From Hafnia alvei (GTDB taxonomy: Bacteria > Pseudomonadota > Gammaproteobacteria > Enterobacterales > Enterobacteriaceae): a stretch of DNA of 64,000 nt. A program made the translations under genes and the position numbers. The stretch is taken from NCBI RefSeq assembly GCF_964063325.1, contig NZ_OZ061315.1, positions 1,550,001 to 1,614,000 on the forward strand, in the 5' to 3' direction. This document shows, piece by piece, positions 17,786 to 26,627 of the stretch. Below the pieces are notes generated by a model, which saw nothing but the letters and a program-made list of their open reading frames with translations, was not told the DNA's origin and ran no database searches. How positions within the stretch are numbered: position 1 is the stretch's first letter; every line of letters starts with the position of its first letter.

Positions 17786-18271
17786 ATGGCTAGTATCGTT
17801 TTATGTCGTATCGACAGTCGTTTAATTCATGGTCAGGTTGTCACTAAGTGGGTTGGGCAATCTCAAGCAAACCGCATTGCGGTGGTCAGCGACGAGTTAG
17901 ACGCCGATCCGTTTATGAAAAATATCTATCTGATGGCGGCACCGCCAAGCATCAAAGTAGATTGCTATAGCAACAGCAGTTTTGCTGCGGCGTGGAAAGA
18001 GAATCAGCTGGGTGAAGGAAAAGTGCTGGTGCTGTTCCCATCGCTGACGGCGGTACAAGATGCCGTGCATCAAGGCTTTGATGTGCAGAATATTCAGGTC
18101 GGTGGGTTAGGCGGCGGCCCAAGCCGCAAAGCTGTTTTCCAAAACATTACGCTAGACGATAAAGACGTGGGCATTTTGGGCGATCTGAAAGATCACGGTA
18201 TTAAGGTGTTCTTCCAAACCATCCCAGAAGATAAGCCGCAGTCGTTAGAAGACATTCTAAAAAAATACTAA
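17786..18271 (+). CDS. dgaB: PTS EIIB, mannose family (DgaB)
   Basis: The 161-residue cytosolic EIIB accepts phosphate from EIIA on His15, in the sequence CRIDSRLIHGQVV. The length and the QVGGLGGGPSRK segment (about 111-122) fit the mannose/sorbose EIIB family. It is co-directional with dgaA after a 48-bp gap that holds AAAGGAAAA as a ribosome site. Confidence 0.92.
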   Translation: MASIVLCRIDSRLIHGQVVTKWVGQSQANRIAVVSDELDADPFMKNIYLMAAPPSIKVDCYSNSSFAAAWKENQLGEGKVLVLFPSLTAVQDAVHQGFDVQNIQVGGLGGGPSRKAVFQNITLDDKDVGILGDLKDHGIKVFFQTIPEDKPQSLEDILKKY

Positions 18272-18329
18272 TTGTCTTTGCGTGCCAATTTTGACTGTTG
18301 ACCATGGATTTTGACCAGAGGAAATCACT

Positions 18330-19082
18330 ATGGATACCTTGTTTATTGCTATCAGCATGGGGCTGTATTACTGGTTTGCCCGTTTACGCCTTGGGTACAC
18401 CTTTTCAGGCATGCTGGTTCAGCCGATTGTTATTGCCGTGTTCGTTGGGGTGATTTTGGGCGATATGCAAACCTCAATGATTATTGGGGCTGGCATGCAG
18501 TTGGTGTATCTCGGCGTTACATCAACGCCGGGCGGTAATGTGCCTTCCGATCCGGCTCTTGCGGCCTGTATCGCGATCCCGATTGCCGTTCAGGCTCATA
18601 TGGAGCCTAACTTAGCCATTGCGCTGGCGATTCCGTTTGGTGTGATCGGCGTGTTCCTCGACCAGCTACGTCGTACGCTGAATGCGGCGTGGGTACACAT
18701 GGCGGATAAATACGCCGAAGAAGCCAATACCGGCGGTATTATGCGTTGCGCATTTTTATATCCTGCGCTGCTGGGGTTGGTACTACGTTTCCCAGTGGTA
18801 TTTGGTGCCAACTATTTCGGCCAGAGCGTGGTCGAGAAGTTCCTCGCCCTGATGCCGCATTGGTTAACGCATTCGTTTGAAATTATGGGCGGCATTCTTC
18901 CTGCGCTCGGGTTTGCCATCACGATTATGGTGATCGGCAAGAAAAGCCTGCTGCCTTGGTTTATCGGTGGTTTCTTCGCGGTGCTTTATCTCAAAGTCGA
19001 CATCATGGCGATGGCTATTTTCGGCACCTGCGTAGCATTTTTGGTGAAAGGTTTGGCAAAGAATGAAGGAGCATCATCATGA
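18330..19082 (+). CDS. dgaC: PTS EIIC, mannose family (DgaC)
   Basis: The 250-residue integral membrane subunit forms the sugar-translocating unit with EIID. About seven hydrophobic segments are visible. It has the conserved segment IIGAGMQLVYLGVTSTPGGNVPSDP (about residues 51-75) typical of EIIC-man. Its end overlaps dgaD by 4 bases (ATGA), so translation is coupled. Confidence 0.92.
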   Translation: MDTLFIAISMGLYYWFARLRLGYTFSGMLVQPIVIAVFVGVILGDMQTSMIIGAGMQLVYLGVTSTPGGNVPSDPALAACIAIPIAVQAHMEPNLAIALAIPFGVIGVFLDQLRRTLNAAWVHMADKYAEEANTGGIMRCAFLYPALLGLVLRFPVVFGANYFGQSVVEKFLALMPHWLTHSFEIMGGILPALGFAITIMVIGKKSLLPWFIGGFFAVLYLKVDIMAMAIFGTCVAFLVKGLAKNEGASS

Positions 19083-19945
19083 GTGAATCAACCCCAGACA
19101 TCATGCAGCACGAATTAGTGGAGCGTGCTCGCCAGAGTTCGGCGCTCACCAAAGGCGATATTACCAAAGCATGGTTTATTTATTGGCTAGGTGCCGAGGT
19201 TTCCAGCTCCTATGAACGTCTACAAAGCTTGATTTTCTGCGCCTCGATGACGCCGATTATCAAAAAGCTCTATCCCGAAAAAGAAGAGAGAGCCGAAGCG
19301 TTAAAGCGCCATTTGAACTTCTTCAACACTGAACAAACGTTTGGTGCGGTGATCCAAGGCGTGGCTATTGCCATGGAAGAGCAGAAGACGCGCGGTGAAC
19401 CCATTTCTGATGCATCGATCACCGGGATCAAAACGGGGTTGATGGGGCCGCTGGCAGGTATCGGTGACTCGGTGATTTGGGCGGCGGTAATGCCTTTGCT
19501 GATCGCGATCTTCATTCCATTTGCTGCCAAAGGAAGCGCATTCGGCGGGATTTTACCGCTGGTGCTCTACACCGGTATTACGCTGGCGGTCAGCTACGGA
19601 CTGGTACATAAAGGCTATACCCTTGGGCGCGATTCCATCATTACCTTGCTGCAAGGTGGGCGAATCAAAGAGCTGATTTACGGTGCCAACGTGCTGGGGT
19701 TAATCATGATGGGCGCGCTATCGGCAAGCTACGTCAAGATAACGTCACCGCTCAAAATCAGCGCGCTTGAAGGTTCTGAAATTGTTGTGCAGCAGATATT
19801 AGATTCCATCGCGCCTGGGCTTTTGCCACTGGCCGCGGTGTTCTCTATCTACTTCTATCTCACCAAAAAAGGCCCGCGTTACACCACAATTTTGCTTTCG
19901 GTGGTGGTGATTAGCGTGGTGTGTTCGCTGCTTGGTGTGCTGTAA
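19079..19945 (+). CDS. dgaD: PTS EIID, mannose family (DgaD)
   Basis: The 288-residue membrane subunit completes the permease. Visible features are the cytosolic N-terminus (QSSALTKGDITKAWFIYW), the signature FFNTEQTFGAVIQGVAIAME (about 80-99), GLMGPLAGIGDSVIWA (about 124-139) and hydrophobic segments toward the C-terminus. It starts inside the last codons of dgaC and is followed after 11 bases by dgaE. Confidence 0.92.
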   Translation: MSESTPDIMQHELVERARQSSALTKGDITKAWFIYWLGAEVSSSYERLQSLIFCASMTPIIKKLYPEKEERAEALKRHLNFFNTEQTFGAVIQGVAIAMEEQKTRGEPISDASITGIKTGLMGPLAGIGDSVIWAAVMPLLIAIFIPFAAKGSAFGGILPLVLYTGITLAVSYGLVHKGYTLGRDSIITLLQGGRIKELIYGANVLGLIMMGALSASYVKITSPLKISALEGSEIVVQQILDSIAPGLLPLAAVFSIYFYLTKKGPRYTTILLSVVVISVVCSLLGVL

Positions 19946-19956
19946 GGAGAGTTGCA

Positions 19957-21081
19957 ATGAGTCAAAATATTTACCAACGCCTAGGGCTAAAACGAGTGAT
20001 TAACGCCTGCGGAAAAATGACCATTCTGGGTGTTTCTGCGGTATCACCCGAAGTGATGGCTGCCACGGCAGAGGCTGCCGGAGCGTTTGTGGAAATTGAT
20101 GCTCTGGTCGATCGCACCGGCGAGCTGGTATCAGAACACACCGGTGCGCAGGATAGCTACATTACTTCGTGCGCGTCGGCGGGGATTGCTATCGCAGTGG
20201 CGGCGGTAATCACTCGCGGTGAGCCAGACCGTGTGGCATTGATGCCGGACAGCACTGGCATGGCCAACGAAATTCTCATCTTGCGCGGTCACAATATTGA
20301 TTATGGCGCGCCAATCACCAGCGCCATTCGTTTGGGCGGTGGACGCGTTGTTGAAGTGGGACAGAGTAACTTGGCTGCGCGCTGGCAGCTTGAGAAAGCG
20401 GTCAGCGAACGCACGGCGGCGCTGCTGTTTGTGAAATCTCACCACAGCGTGCAAAAAGGGATGCTCACGATTGAAGATTTTGTGGCTGTCGCCAAACAGT
20501 TCCAGCTGCCGCTCATTGTTGATGCCGCCGCCGAAGAAGATTTGCGCCAATATATTTCGCACGGTGCTGATATGGTTATTTACAGCGGAGCCAAAGCCTT
20601 CAATGCGCCAACGTCAGGATTTATTACGGGCGGGCGTGAGTGGATCCGCTGCTGCAAAGCTCAGCATCACGGAATTGCGCGAGCCATGAAAATCGGCAAA
20701 GAAAACATGGTTGGCTTGGTGAAAGCGCTGGAGCTTTATGGCGAAGGCATCGCCAATATGACGCCAGATAAACTGACCTCCACGGTCGAGGCGATATCAG
20801 CACTGCGCGGGTTTAGCGCCGAGATTGAGCAAGACGAAGCGGGACGTGAGATTTGGCGTGTTCAGGTACGCGTTCACTCTGATGTTTTGGGGTTAGATGC
20901 GCGACAGATTGAGGCGATGCTGCGAACCGGTGAAATTGCTATCTACACGCGTCGATACTTCCTGCATCAAGGCGTTTTCAGTATCGATCCCCGCACATTA
21001 GATCAACATGATTTAACCACGATCGTTGAAAGACTGGCACAGATCGCAGGCGAACAGGAAAAGCATTATGCAAAGCATTAA
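19957..21081 (+). CDS. dgaE: D-glucosaminate-6-phosphate ammonia-lyase (DgaE), PLP enzyme
   Basis: The enzyme removes ammonia from D-glucosaminate-6-phosphate to give 2-keto-3-deoxy-6-phosphogluconate. This follows the dga pathway described in Salmonella. The start at 19957 has AAGGAGAG upstream and yields 374 residues; a frame opening at 19921 overlaps dgaD and is discarded. It belongs to the SelA-like fold-type I PLP family. The probable PLP lysine is in IYSGAKAFNAPTSGF (about 208-222) and the DAAAEEDLRQ segment precedes it. Confidence 0.9.
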   Translation: MSQNIYQRLGLKRVINACGKMTILGVSAVSPEVMAATAEAAGAFVEIDALVDRTGELVSEHTGAQDSYITSCASAGIAIAVAAVITRGEPDRVALMPDSTGMANEILILRGHNIDYGAPITSAIRLGGGRVVEVGQSNLAARWQLEKAVSERTAALLFVKSHHSVQKGMLTIEDFVAVAKQFQLPLIVDAAAEEDLRQYISHGADMVIYSGAKAFNAPTSGFITGGREWIRCCKAQHHGIARAMKIGKENMVGLVKALELYGEGIANMTPDKLTSTVEAISALRGFSAEIEQDEAGREIWRVQVRVHSDVLGLDARQIEAMLRTGEIAIYTRRYFLHQGVFSIDPRTLDQHDLTTIVERLAQIAGEQEKHYAKH

Positions 21082-21811
21082 TTTTTACCAAGGACGCGTT
21101 GCCATCAACGTGCTAGCCAAAAATATTGAAAATGCGCGAGCGGTGTATGACGCCGCTGAAGGACATGCCGTCATTGGTGTGTTGTCAGCACAGTTCGACA
21201 GCGTGGAGCAGGGGATTGAAGAGGTTAAACGCTGGCAGCTTCAGGTGCCTTCGATTTCAGTGGGATTGGGGGCAGGCGATCCTGCTCAATTTTATAAAGC
21301 CGCGATGATTGCCGCCGCCACCGGCGCGGCGCATGTTAACCAAACCTTCACCGGATGCGGCTTTGCCGCAGGCGCGTTGGCTCAGGCTGGGCAGTCGCAT
21401 ACGCATATCAATGCGTTAGTGAGCCCAACGGGAAAGATGGGGCAAGTACAAATTTCAACCGGCGAGCGCAGTGCCAAAGGAGATAAAGCCATTGTTTCCT
21501 GCGATAGCGCGGTGAATATGATGTTGGATATGGGCGCACACGCGGCGAAATTTTTCCCAATGGGCGGGGAGCGTAGCTTAGCTGAGCTAAAAGCCTTGGC
21601 GGAAAGCGCGGCGCGTAACGGCATGACCCTGATAGAACCGACGGGCGGTATTGATTTAGACAACTTTGGCGTAATTTTACAAACCTGTTTGCAGGCCGGT
21701 GTGGCGCGGGTAATGCCACATGTCTATACCTCGATCGTCGATCCGCAAAGTGGTGAGACACGTCCAGAAGATATCAAACAGCTGATGGATATGATCAAAG
21801 CCATTGTGTAG
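21068..21811 (+). CDS. dgaF: 2-keto-3-deoxy-6-phosphogluconate aldolase DgaF
   Basis: The aldolase splits KDPG into pyruvate and glyceraldehyde-3-phosphate, the last step of glucosaminate use. The start at 21068, overlapping dgaE by 14 bases, gives 247 residues, the length I recall for DgaF. The Schiff-base lysine is in GAHAAKFFPMGG (about 155-166). LIEPTGGIDLDNF follows as the phosphate-binding region. It closes the operon and faces setB. Confidence 0.9.
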   Translation: MQSINFYQGRVAINVLAKNIENARAVYDAAEGHAVIGVLSAQFDSVEQGIEEVKRWQLQVPSISVGLGAGDPAQFYKAAMIAAATGAAHVNQTFTGCGFAAGALAQAGQSHTHINALVSPTGKMGQVQISTGERSAKGDKAIVSCDSAVNMMLDMGAHAAKFFPMGGERSLAELKALAESAARNGMTLIEPTGGIDLDNFGVILQTCLQAGVARVMPHVYTSIVDPQSGETRPEDIKQLMDMIKAIV

Positions 21812-21830
21812 ATAATGCTCTGTAGCAGAA

Positions 21831-21863
21831 GGGACGCTGGGATCTTATTTCTAGCGTTCCCAT
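21831..21863. terminator. Imperfect hairpin between dgaF and setB
   Basis: GGGACGCT pairs with AGCGTTCCC (one bulge) across a 14-base loop between the converging genes. There is no T-run, so this is a weak terminator call. Confidence 0.4.
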
Positions 21864-21882
21864 TCATAGTCAACCGTAGAGG

Positions 21883-23061
21883 TTACGCTTCTTTTATTTT
21901 CCACATACAGGCCACGCCGGCAATCAACAAAACCAGCGAAACAAAAAAGACAGCGTAGTAGTTCCAAAATTCCGCAATAAAACCAGCCACAGAGCCTGCA
22001 AATATCCAACCAGTACGCCCCGCAGTGCTAAATAAGGTGGTGGCTGCACCCGCTTGCCCCGGCATTAAATCCTGAAAATACAGCATACCAATTCCCGCCA
22101 GAATGCCGATAAAAACGGCGTTGAGCAGCTGTAATGCTAGCAGTGCCCAAGGTGCGGTAAAGAAGAGTAGGCCAGCATAAAAAGCCAAGCCTGCGGCAAG
22201 CGCAACCATCATTAAAAAGCGTTTACCGAAACGCTTAGCGTAATAGCCTGCAATTAGCATGGTAGGAATTTCTAGGCCTGCGGCGGTGCCCATCATTACG
22301 CCGGCCAGTTTGTCCGGCAAATGCAGTTCATGAATGATATACAACGGCATATTGATGAGATACATGCTGTTGCAGGTCCACATCAACGTGCAGGCGGCAA
22401 AGAGCAGAAGAGTATCGCGGCGATTACGGCGTGGCGCATCCAGCACGTCTGTTGTGCGTACGACCGCTTTTGGCATCGAGGGCAGCGTGTACCAAACAAT
22501 TAAACCGCATATTAAAAACGTCGTCATCGCCGCCAGATACATAAACGGAAAACCAAAGCCGAGCGCTAGTGCGAACGAAATCGGTGGCCCAATCACCCAC
22601 GCCAGAGAAACTTGTGCACGCAAAATTGAGCTGAACATCACCGCTTCTTTACCGGTTTTATCTGCATATTCACGAGCTAGAGCAAACATCTGTGGGTTGG
22701 CGGTGGAACCAAAACTGGTGAGCATGACGCCGACGACGAGCAATAAATAGTAGTTACGGTTATAGGCGAACAGCAAACAGCCCGCAGCGCCAAGGATGCA
22801 GCACAATAAAATCAGCTTTTTTCGATCGCCAGAGCGGTCTGAACGTGCGGCGAGAAACTGACTAACAATAATTCCAATCACTGCGCTGCCGGTATAGAAC
22901 AGTCCAACCATGAACGGGCTTTTAACCACTTCGGTGGAGAGGAACAGGCTGAGCGTTGGTGTTTGTAATGCGCCTGCGATACCGGTCAAAAAAGCCACAA
23001 TCAAGAATGAGGTGGAGGTTAAATCGGGCAGACGGCGGAGTGCGGTCGAATACATGCGCAT
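21883..23061 (-). CDS. setB: Sugar efflux transporter SetB (MFS)
   Basis: It is an inner-membrane major facilitator of 392 residues with twelve hydrophobic segments. It carries the Set-family stretches LTSTSFLIVAFLTGIAGALQ (about 14-33), SFGSTANPQMFALAREYADK and GIGMLYFQDLMPGQAG. Set proteins export glucose, lactose or their analogues; SetB is also reported to affect chromosome segregation in E. coli. In E. coli setB is close to yeiW. It is monocistronic and faces dgaF. Confidence 0.93.
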   Translation of the reverse strand: MRMYSTALRRLPDLTSTSFLIVAFLTGIAGALQTPTLSLFLSTEVVKSPFMVGLFYTGSAVIGIIVSQFLAARSDRSGDRKKLILLCCILGAAGCLLFAYNRNYYLLLVVGVMLTSFGSTANPQMFALAREYADKTGKEAVMFSSILRAQVSLAWVIGPPISFALALGFGFPFMYLAAMTTFLICGLIVWYTLPSMPKAVVRTTDVLDAPRRNRRDTLLLFAACTLMWTCNSMYLINMPLYIIHELHLPDKLAGVMMGTAAGLEIPTMLIAGYYAKRFGKRFLMMVALAAGLAFYAGLLFFTAPWALLALQLLNAVFIGILAGIGMLYFQDLMPGQAGAATTLFSTAGRTGWIFAGSVAGFIAEFWNYYAVFFVSLVLLIAGVACMWKIKEA

Positions 23062-23397
23062 AGGTTTATCAGGGATCAGTCAGAGGTGAACGGGGAACTT
23101 CAGGGCGGGCATGTTACGCTCGAATGTTAAAAATGAAAAGCTGTTTCAGCCACTGGACTGTAAGAAAGTCATACAAAAGATGTGGGATAGATAATGCGTG
23201 ATAATGAATGGATAACTAGCTGAAAAATAGTTTGCGAAGAGCATTCCACTATTTTTCCTCAGTTCTGACTTTTGTCTGTAAAACGTAATAATTGCGGTAG
23301 TCATAATTACGGAGGAAGAACGATGAATTCACTTGCCTTGTGGCTACGATGTGGCTACATTTATGGTCATAAAACACTCAGTCTATGGAGCGATATT
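23062..23397. other. Divergent region between setB and the DinJ/YafQ-type pair
   Basis: It holds the setB promoter and the toxin-antitoxin control region. Two direct GTGGCTAC repeats occur at 23340-23347 and 23351-23358, 11 bases apart, which suits ribbon-helix-helix antitoxin binding on one DNA face. A strong GGAGG precedes an in-frame ATG at 23323, which would add 25 residues to the antitoxin. Confidence 0.45.
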
Positions 23398-23658
23398 ATG
23401 ACGAAAAGTGATGTGGTGAGGGCAAGAGTTTCCCCAGCGGTTAAAGCAGCCGCAATGGAAAATGCCAGTGCGTTAGGAACCGATCTTTCAACGATCATTC
23501 GGTTATTAGTTAATCAGATTGCTGTGACGGGTGAGGTACCCGCAGAATTACTTAAACCGAATGCAAAAACGTTGAAGGCGATTCGCGATCTGGAAGCCGG
23601 TATTGATGTGCATCGCGCCAGCGATATTGATGAATTGAAGGCAGATCTCGGCTGGTAG
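23398..23658 (+). CDS. Antitoxin, RelB/DinJ family
   Basis: The 86-residue protein starts at 23398 with GGAG seven bases upstream. An ATG at 23323 with an even better site would give a longer form, but family resemblance begins at MTKSDVVRARV. The N-terminal part (VVRARVSPAVKAAAMENASALGTDLSTIIRLLVNQIA) is a ribbon-helix-helix of the DinJ type. The C-terminal LEAGIDVHRASDIDELKADLGW is the toxin-wrapping tail. It likely represses its own operon and neutralises the downstream YafQ-like toxin. Confidence 0.9.
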   Translation: MTKSDVVRARVSPAVKAAAMENASALGTDLSTIIRLLVNQIAVTGEVPAELLKPNAKTLKAIRDLEAGIDVHRASDIDELKADLGW

Positions 23659-23693
23659 TTCGTTGGGAAACCATGATGCAAGGATTGCTCATC

Positions 23694-23963
23694 ATGTTAA
23701 TGATTGTTTATCAGCATCGTTTTAAAAAAGATGCTAAACGCTTTATGGGTAACCTAGCTGTTCAGAGCATCATTCTGCGAACCGTGGCTTTGCTACAGTC
23801 AGGGGAGCCGTTGCCGGAACGGTACCGAGAACATAAGTTGGTCGGGAACTATATTGGCTATCTTGAATGCCATGGAATGCCCGATCTTCTCTTGATCTAT
23901 CAGCGTACCGAAACTGAGTTAAGGCTATATCGCGTGGGGAGCCATGCAGAGCTATTTGATTAG
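23694..23963 (+). CDS. mRNA interferase toxin, YafQ (RelE superfamily) type
   Basis: The protein has about 89 residues if the ATG at 23694 is used (AAGGA nine bases before). ATG 23700 matches the family N-terminus equally well. YafQ cuts mRNA in the ribosome. The expected histidines are present: REHKLVG, LECHGMPD and the C-terminal GSHAELF. The family W after the catalytic Asp (PDW) is Leu here (PDLLLIY). The stop codon is also the first triplet of a 4-copy tandem repeat. Confidence 0.88.
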   Translation: MLMIVYQHRFKKDAKRFMGNLAVQSIILRTVALLQSGEPLPERYREHKLVGNYIGYLECHGMPDLLLIYQRTETELRLYRVGSHAELFD

Positions 23964-24016
23964 CTTTGTTTAATTAGCTTTGTTTAATTAACTTTGTTTA
24001 ATTAGCTTTGCTTGAT
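23961..24016. repeat. Four tandem copies of a 14-bp unit after the toxin gene
   Basis: TAGCTTTGTTTAAT occurs twice exactly, then once with one change (TAACTTT...) and once with two changes (...GCTTGAT). The copies are contiguous. The first TAG is the toxin stop codon. Confidence 0.92.
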
Positions 24017-24043
24017 TCAGCATGGTTGATCACAACAATGTGA

Positions 24044-24068
24044 TAAAAAACGGGGCCGAAGCCCCGTT
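24044..24068 (-). terminator. Rho-independent terminator of torYZ
   Basis: On the minus strand an AACGGGGC/GCCCCGTT stem closes a UUCG loop and is followed by a T-run. It lies 31 bases after the torZ stop. Confidence 0.88.
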
Positions 24069-24098
24069 GATGATACGGCTAAAGTGCAGAGTGAGACA

Positions 24099-26615
24099 CT
24101 ATGCGCCAGTCGGTACCGCATGTGCGGTGTTAGTGAGTGCAGGACCCTGATATTTTTCGATCTCAACCTGCGCCATTTGGCCGCAGTTACCTTGCGCCAA
24201 GCTGGATGAGCCAATATCAAACGTCAGGCAGTTCACGTTGCCGTTTTTACACAGCGATCCTGGCGTTGCTGGATCTGCCGGATCGAACCATGCGCCTTCG
24301 CTGATGCGGATCACACCCTGACGCACATCTTCAGTGACCACTGCGCCAACTAAGATCTGACCGCGATCGTTAAAGGCACGAACTAAGTCACCGTTGCTGA
24401 TACCGCGAGTTTTAGCATCAGCCGGATGGATTAGAATGGCCTCGCGATCGGCTACCGCATATTTTTTACGCAGCGGCGTATTGTCTAGCTGGGAATGCAG
24501 GCGGTTGATCGGATGTGCAGTATTCAGAGACAAAGGATATTTTGCGGCTTCTGGCCCTTTATACCATTCATGCGGCGGCATCCATGTTGGAATACCTTTG
24601 CAGTCTTCGTAGCCCATTTTCTCAATGGCGTCAGAGTAGATTTCGATTTTACCGGACGGTGTACCTAATGGATTTAACAGTGGGTTTTCGCGATAGTCAG
24701 CGAAACGTACCCACTGTTTATTCTCTTCAGGTACCGGGAAGCGAACATAGTTGTTTGATTCCCAGAACATGTCGAACGGCGGCAATGCCACACGAGCTGC
24801 GCGAGCCTGTGTTTTCATGTCGTCATACATGCTTTTCAGCCACTGGGTTTCGTCTTTGCCTTCGGTAAAGGCATCCTGAACCCCTAGTTTTTCTGACAGA
24901 CCAGCAAAGATATCGAAATCGCTACGCGATTCGAACTGCGGTGGTACGCACTGATGCATAGGGAATACATACAGCTGAGAATAGTCACCGCCCATTTCCA
25001 GATCGTTTCGCTCGTAGCTGGTGGTGGTGGGGAATACGATATCCGCATGCTTGGCCGTTGCCGTCCAATAAGGTTCGTTGACTACAATGGTTTCAGGTTT
25101 TTGGAAAGCTTTCACCAGCGAGTTTGTATCTTGATGTTGGTGGAAGGTGTTACCGCCAGCGACGTAAACCATTTTCACTTCAGGATAGGTAACCTGAGCG
25201 CCATTAAAATTAATGGTTTTGCCTGGATTCATTAAGCATTCGGCAATACGCGCAACGGGAATTGGCGTAGGCGTATTTTTCGGTGAGTTTCCAGCCGAAA
25301 TACCCGCCAAGATCCCGCCTTTAGCCGTAGGACTGCCGCCTGAAGAGTAGTGATAGCTAAAGCCAAAACCACCGCCCGGCAGACCAATTTGTCCCAACAT
25401 GGCGGCAACGGTCACCAGCATCCAGTGTTGCTGTTCGCCGTGGTGCTGACGCTGAATGCCCCAACCACCCATAATCATGGTGCGATTCTTCGCCATATCA
25501 CGCGCTAGCTGGCGAAGCACGTCGGCATCAACGCCGCTAACTTCGGCTGCCCAGTTAGCATCTTTGACGATGCCATCGTCCTGACCCATAAGATAAGCTT
25601 CGAATTTATCAAAGCCAACGGTATAGGTTTTCAGGAAATCAGGGTTATGCAGTTTTTCTGCCAGCAGCGTGTGGGCAATACCAATCAGCATGGCGGTATC
25701 GGTGTACGGACGCGGTGCAATCCACTGAGCATTCACGAATTTTGCGCTGTCGTTGTGTACCGGATCGATGCTGATGATCCGTGTCCCTTTTTTCTTCAGC
25801 GCCTCAAAGCCAGTTTGGCCGACGTGATCAGGCACGTTCCAGCTGTTTTTTAATGTGATCATAGGGTTACATCCCCACAGAATCACTAACTGGCTATTCT
25901 CGATAACGTTTGGCCATGCGGTTTGTTGTTCATAAACTTCCATTGAACCAACCACATGAGACATGATGACCTGTGCGGCTCCGGTCGAGTAGTCACCCGC
26001 ATAGCCTAAGAAACCGCCGCTTAGGTTCATCATACGTTGCAGCAGTGTACGGCTATTGTGGAGCATACCCACGCTCTTCCAGCCGTAAGAGCCTGCATAT
26101 ATAGACTGTGGGCCATGCTCTTTTTGCAGGCGTGCGATTTGATCGCTCACTAACGTCAGGGCTTTATCCCAGCTTACTCGCACCCATTCGTCGCGGCCGC
26201 GCAGTTCTGGTTGGCTATTGGCAGGGCCGCCTTCTAGCCAGCCTTTACGTACCATCGGGTACTTAATGCGGTTTTCTGCATGTACCTGATACGGTGCCAT
26301 GGTGATGAGTTCATTCGGATACGGATCGTCACTAATGGCCTTAACATCCACCATTTTGCCGTCTTTCACGATGGCCTCGAAAGCGCCCCAGTGTGCAGCG
26401 GTGAGTATGCCGGTTTGTGCCTGACGTAGGGCGGTAAACTGTGGCAACGCTTGGCTGATGGCCTGTGCTAATGCCGATTTAGGCCACAAACCAGCCATCA
26501 ATGGCACGCTCAATACGGCACCTGCGCCGGTCAGAAAGCGACGGCGGCTGACCTGCAGCGGCTTCTGTTCGAAATCACTGACGTTTTCAACGTGGGAGTT
26601 CAGATTTTTTTTCAT
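24099..26615 (-). CDS. torZ: Periplasmic molybdopterin S/N-oxide reductase TorZ
   Basis: TorZ is a terminal reductase for trimethylamine N-oxide and biotin or methionine sulfoxides in anaerobic respiration. The 838-residue precursor has a Tat signal (SRRRFL, residues 23-28). It has the bis-MGD fold, with the Mo-ligating Ser in GDYSTGAAQ (about 208-216). Segments such as QVIMSHVVGSMEVYEQQT and HWMLVTVAAMLGQIG follow TorZ more than TorA. A run of ~12 extra residues precedes the Tat motif relative to E. coli TorZ. It is 12 bases downstream of torY. Confidence 0.92.
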   Translation of the reverse strand: MKKNLNSHVENVSDFEQKPLQVSRRRFLTGAGAVLSVPLMAGLWPKSALAQAISQALPQFTALRQAQTGILTAAHWGAFEAIVKDGKMVDVKAISDDPYPNELITMAPYQVHAENRIKYPMVRKGWLEGGPANSQPELRGRDEWVRVSWDKALTLVSDQIARLQKEHGPQSIYAGSYGWKSVGMLHNSRTLLQRMMNLSGGFLGYAGDYSTGAAQVIMSHVVGSMEVYEQQTAWPNVIENSQLVILWGCNPMITLKNSWNVPDHVGQTGFEALKKKGTRIISIDPVHNDSAKFVNAQWIAPRPYTDTAMLIGIAHTLLAEKLHNPDFLKTYTVGFDKFEAYLMGQDDGIVKDANWAAEVSGVDADVLRQLARDMAKNRTMIMGGWGIQRQHHGEQQHWMLVTVAAMLGQIGLPGGGFGFSYHYSSGGSPTAKGGILAGISAGNSPKNTPTPIPVARIAECLMNPGKTINFNGAQVTYPEVKMVYVAGGNTFHQHQDTNSLVKAFQKPETIVVNEPYWTATAKHADIVFPTTTSYERNDLEMGGDYSQLYVFPMHQCVPPQFESRSDFDIFAGLSEKLGVQDAFTEGKDETQWLKSMYDDMKTQARAARVALPPFDMFWESNNYVRFPVPEENKQWVRFADYRENPLLNPLGTPSGKIEIYSDAIEKMGYEDCKGIPTWMPPHEWYKGPEAAKYPLSLNTAHPINRLHSQLDNTPLRKKYAVADREAILIHPADAKTRGISNGDLVRAFNDRGQILVGAVVTEDVRQGVIRISEGAWFDPADPATPGSLCKNGNVNCLTFDIGSSSLAQGNCGQMAQVEIEKYQGPALTNTAHAVPTGA

Positions 26616-26627
26616 TGTTATGGCTCC

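Noticed and set aside
19921..19956. Earlier start of DgaE inside dgaD
   Set aside because: It adds 12 residues without homology. ATG 19957 has AAGGAGAG upstream.
23961..24016. CRISPR-like array
   Set aside because: The 14-bp units are contiguous with no spacers, and no cas genes are present.
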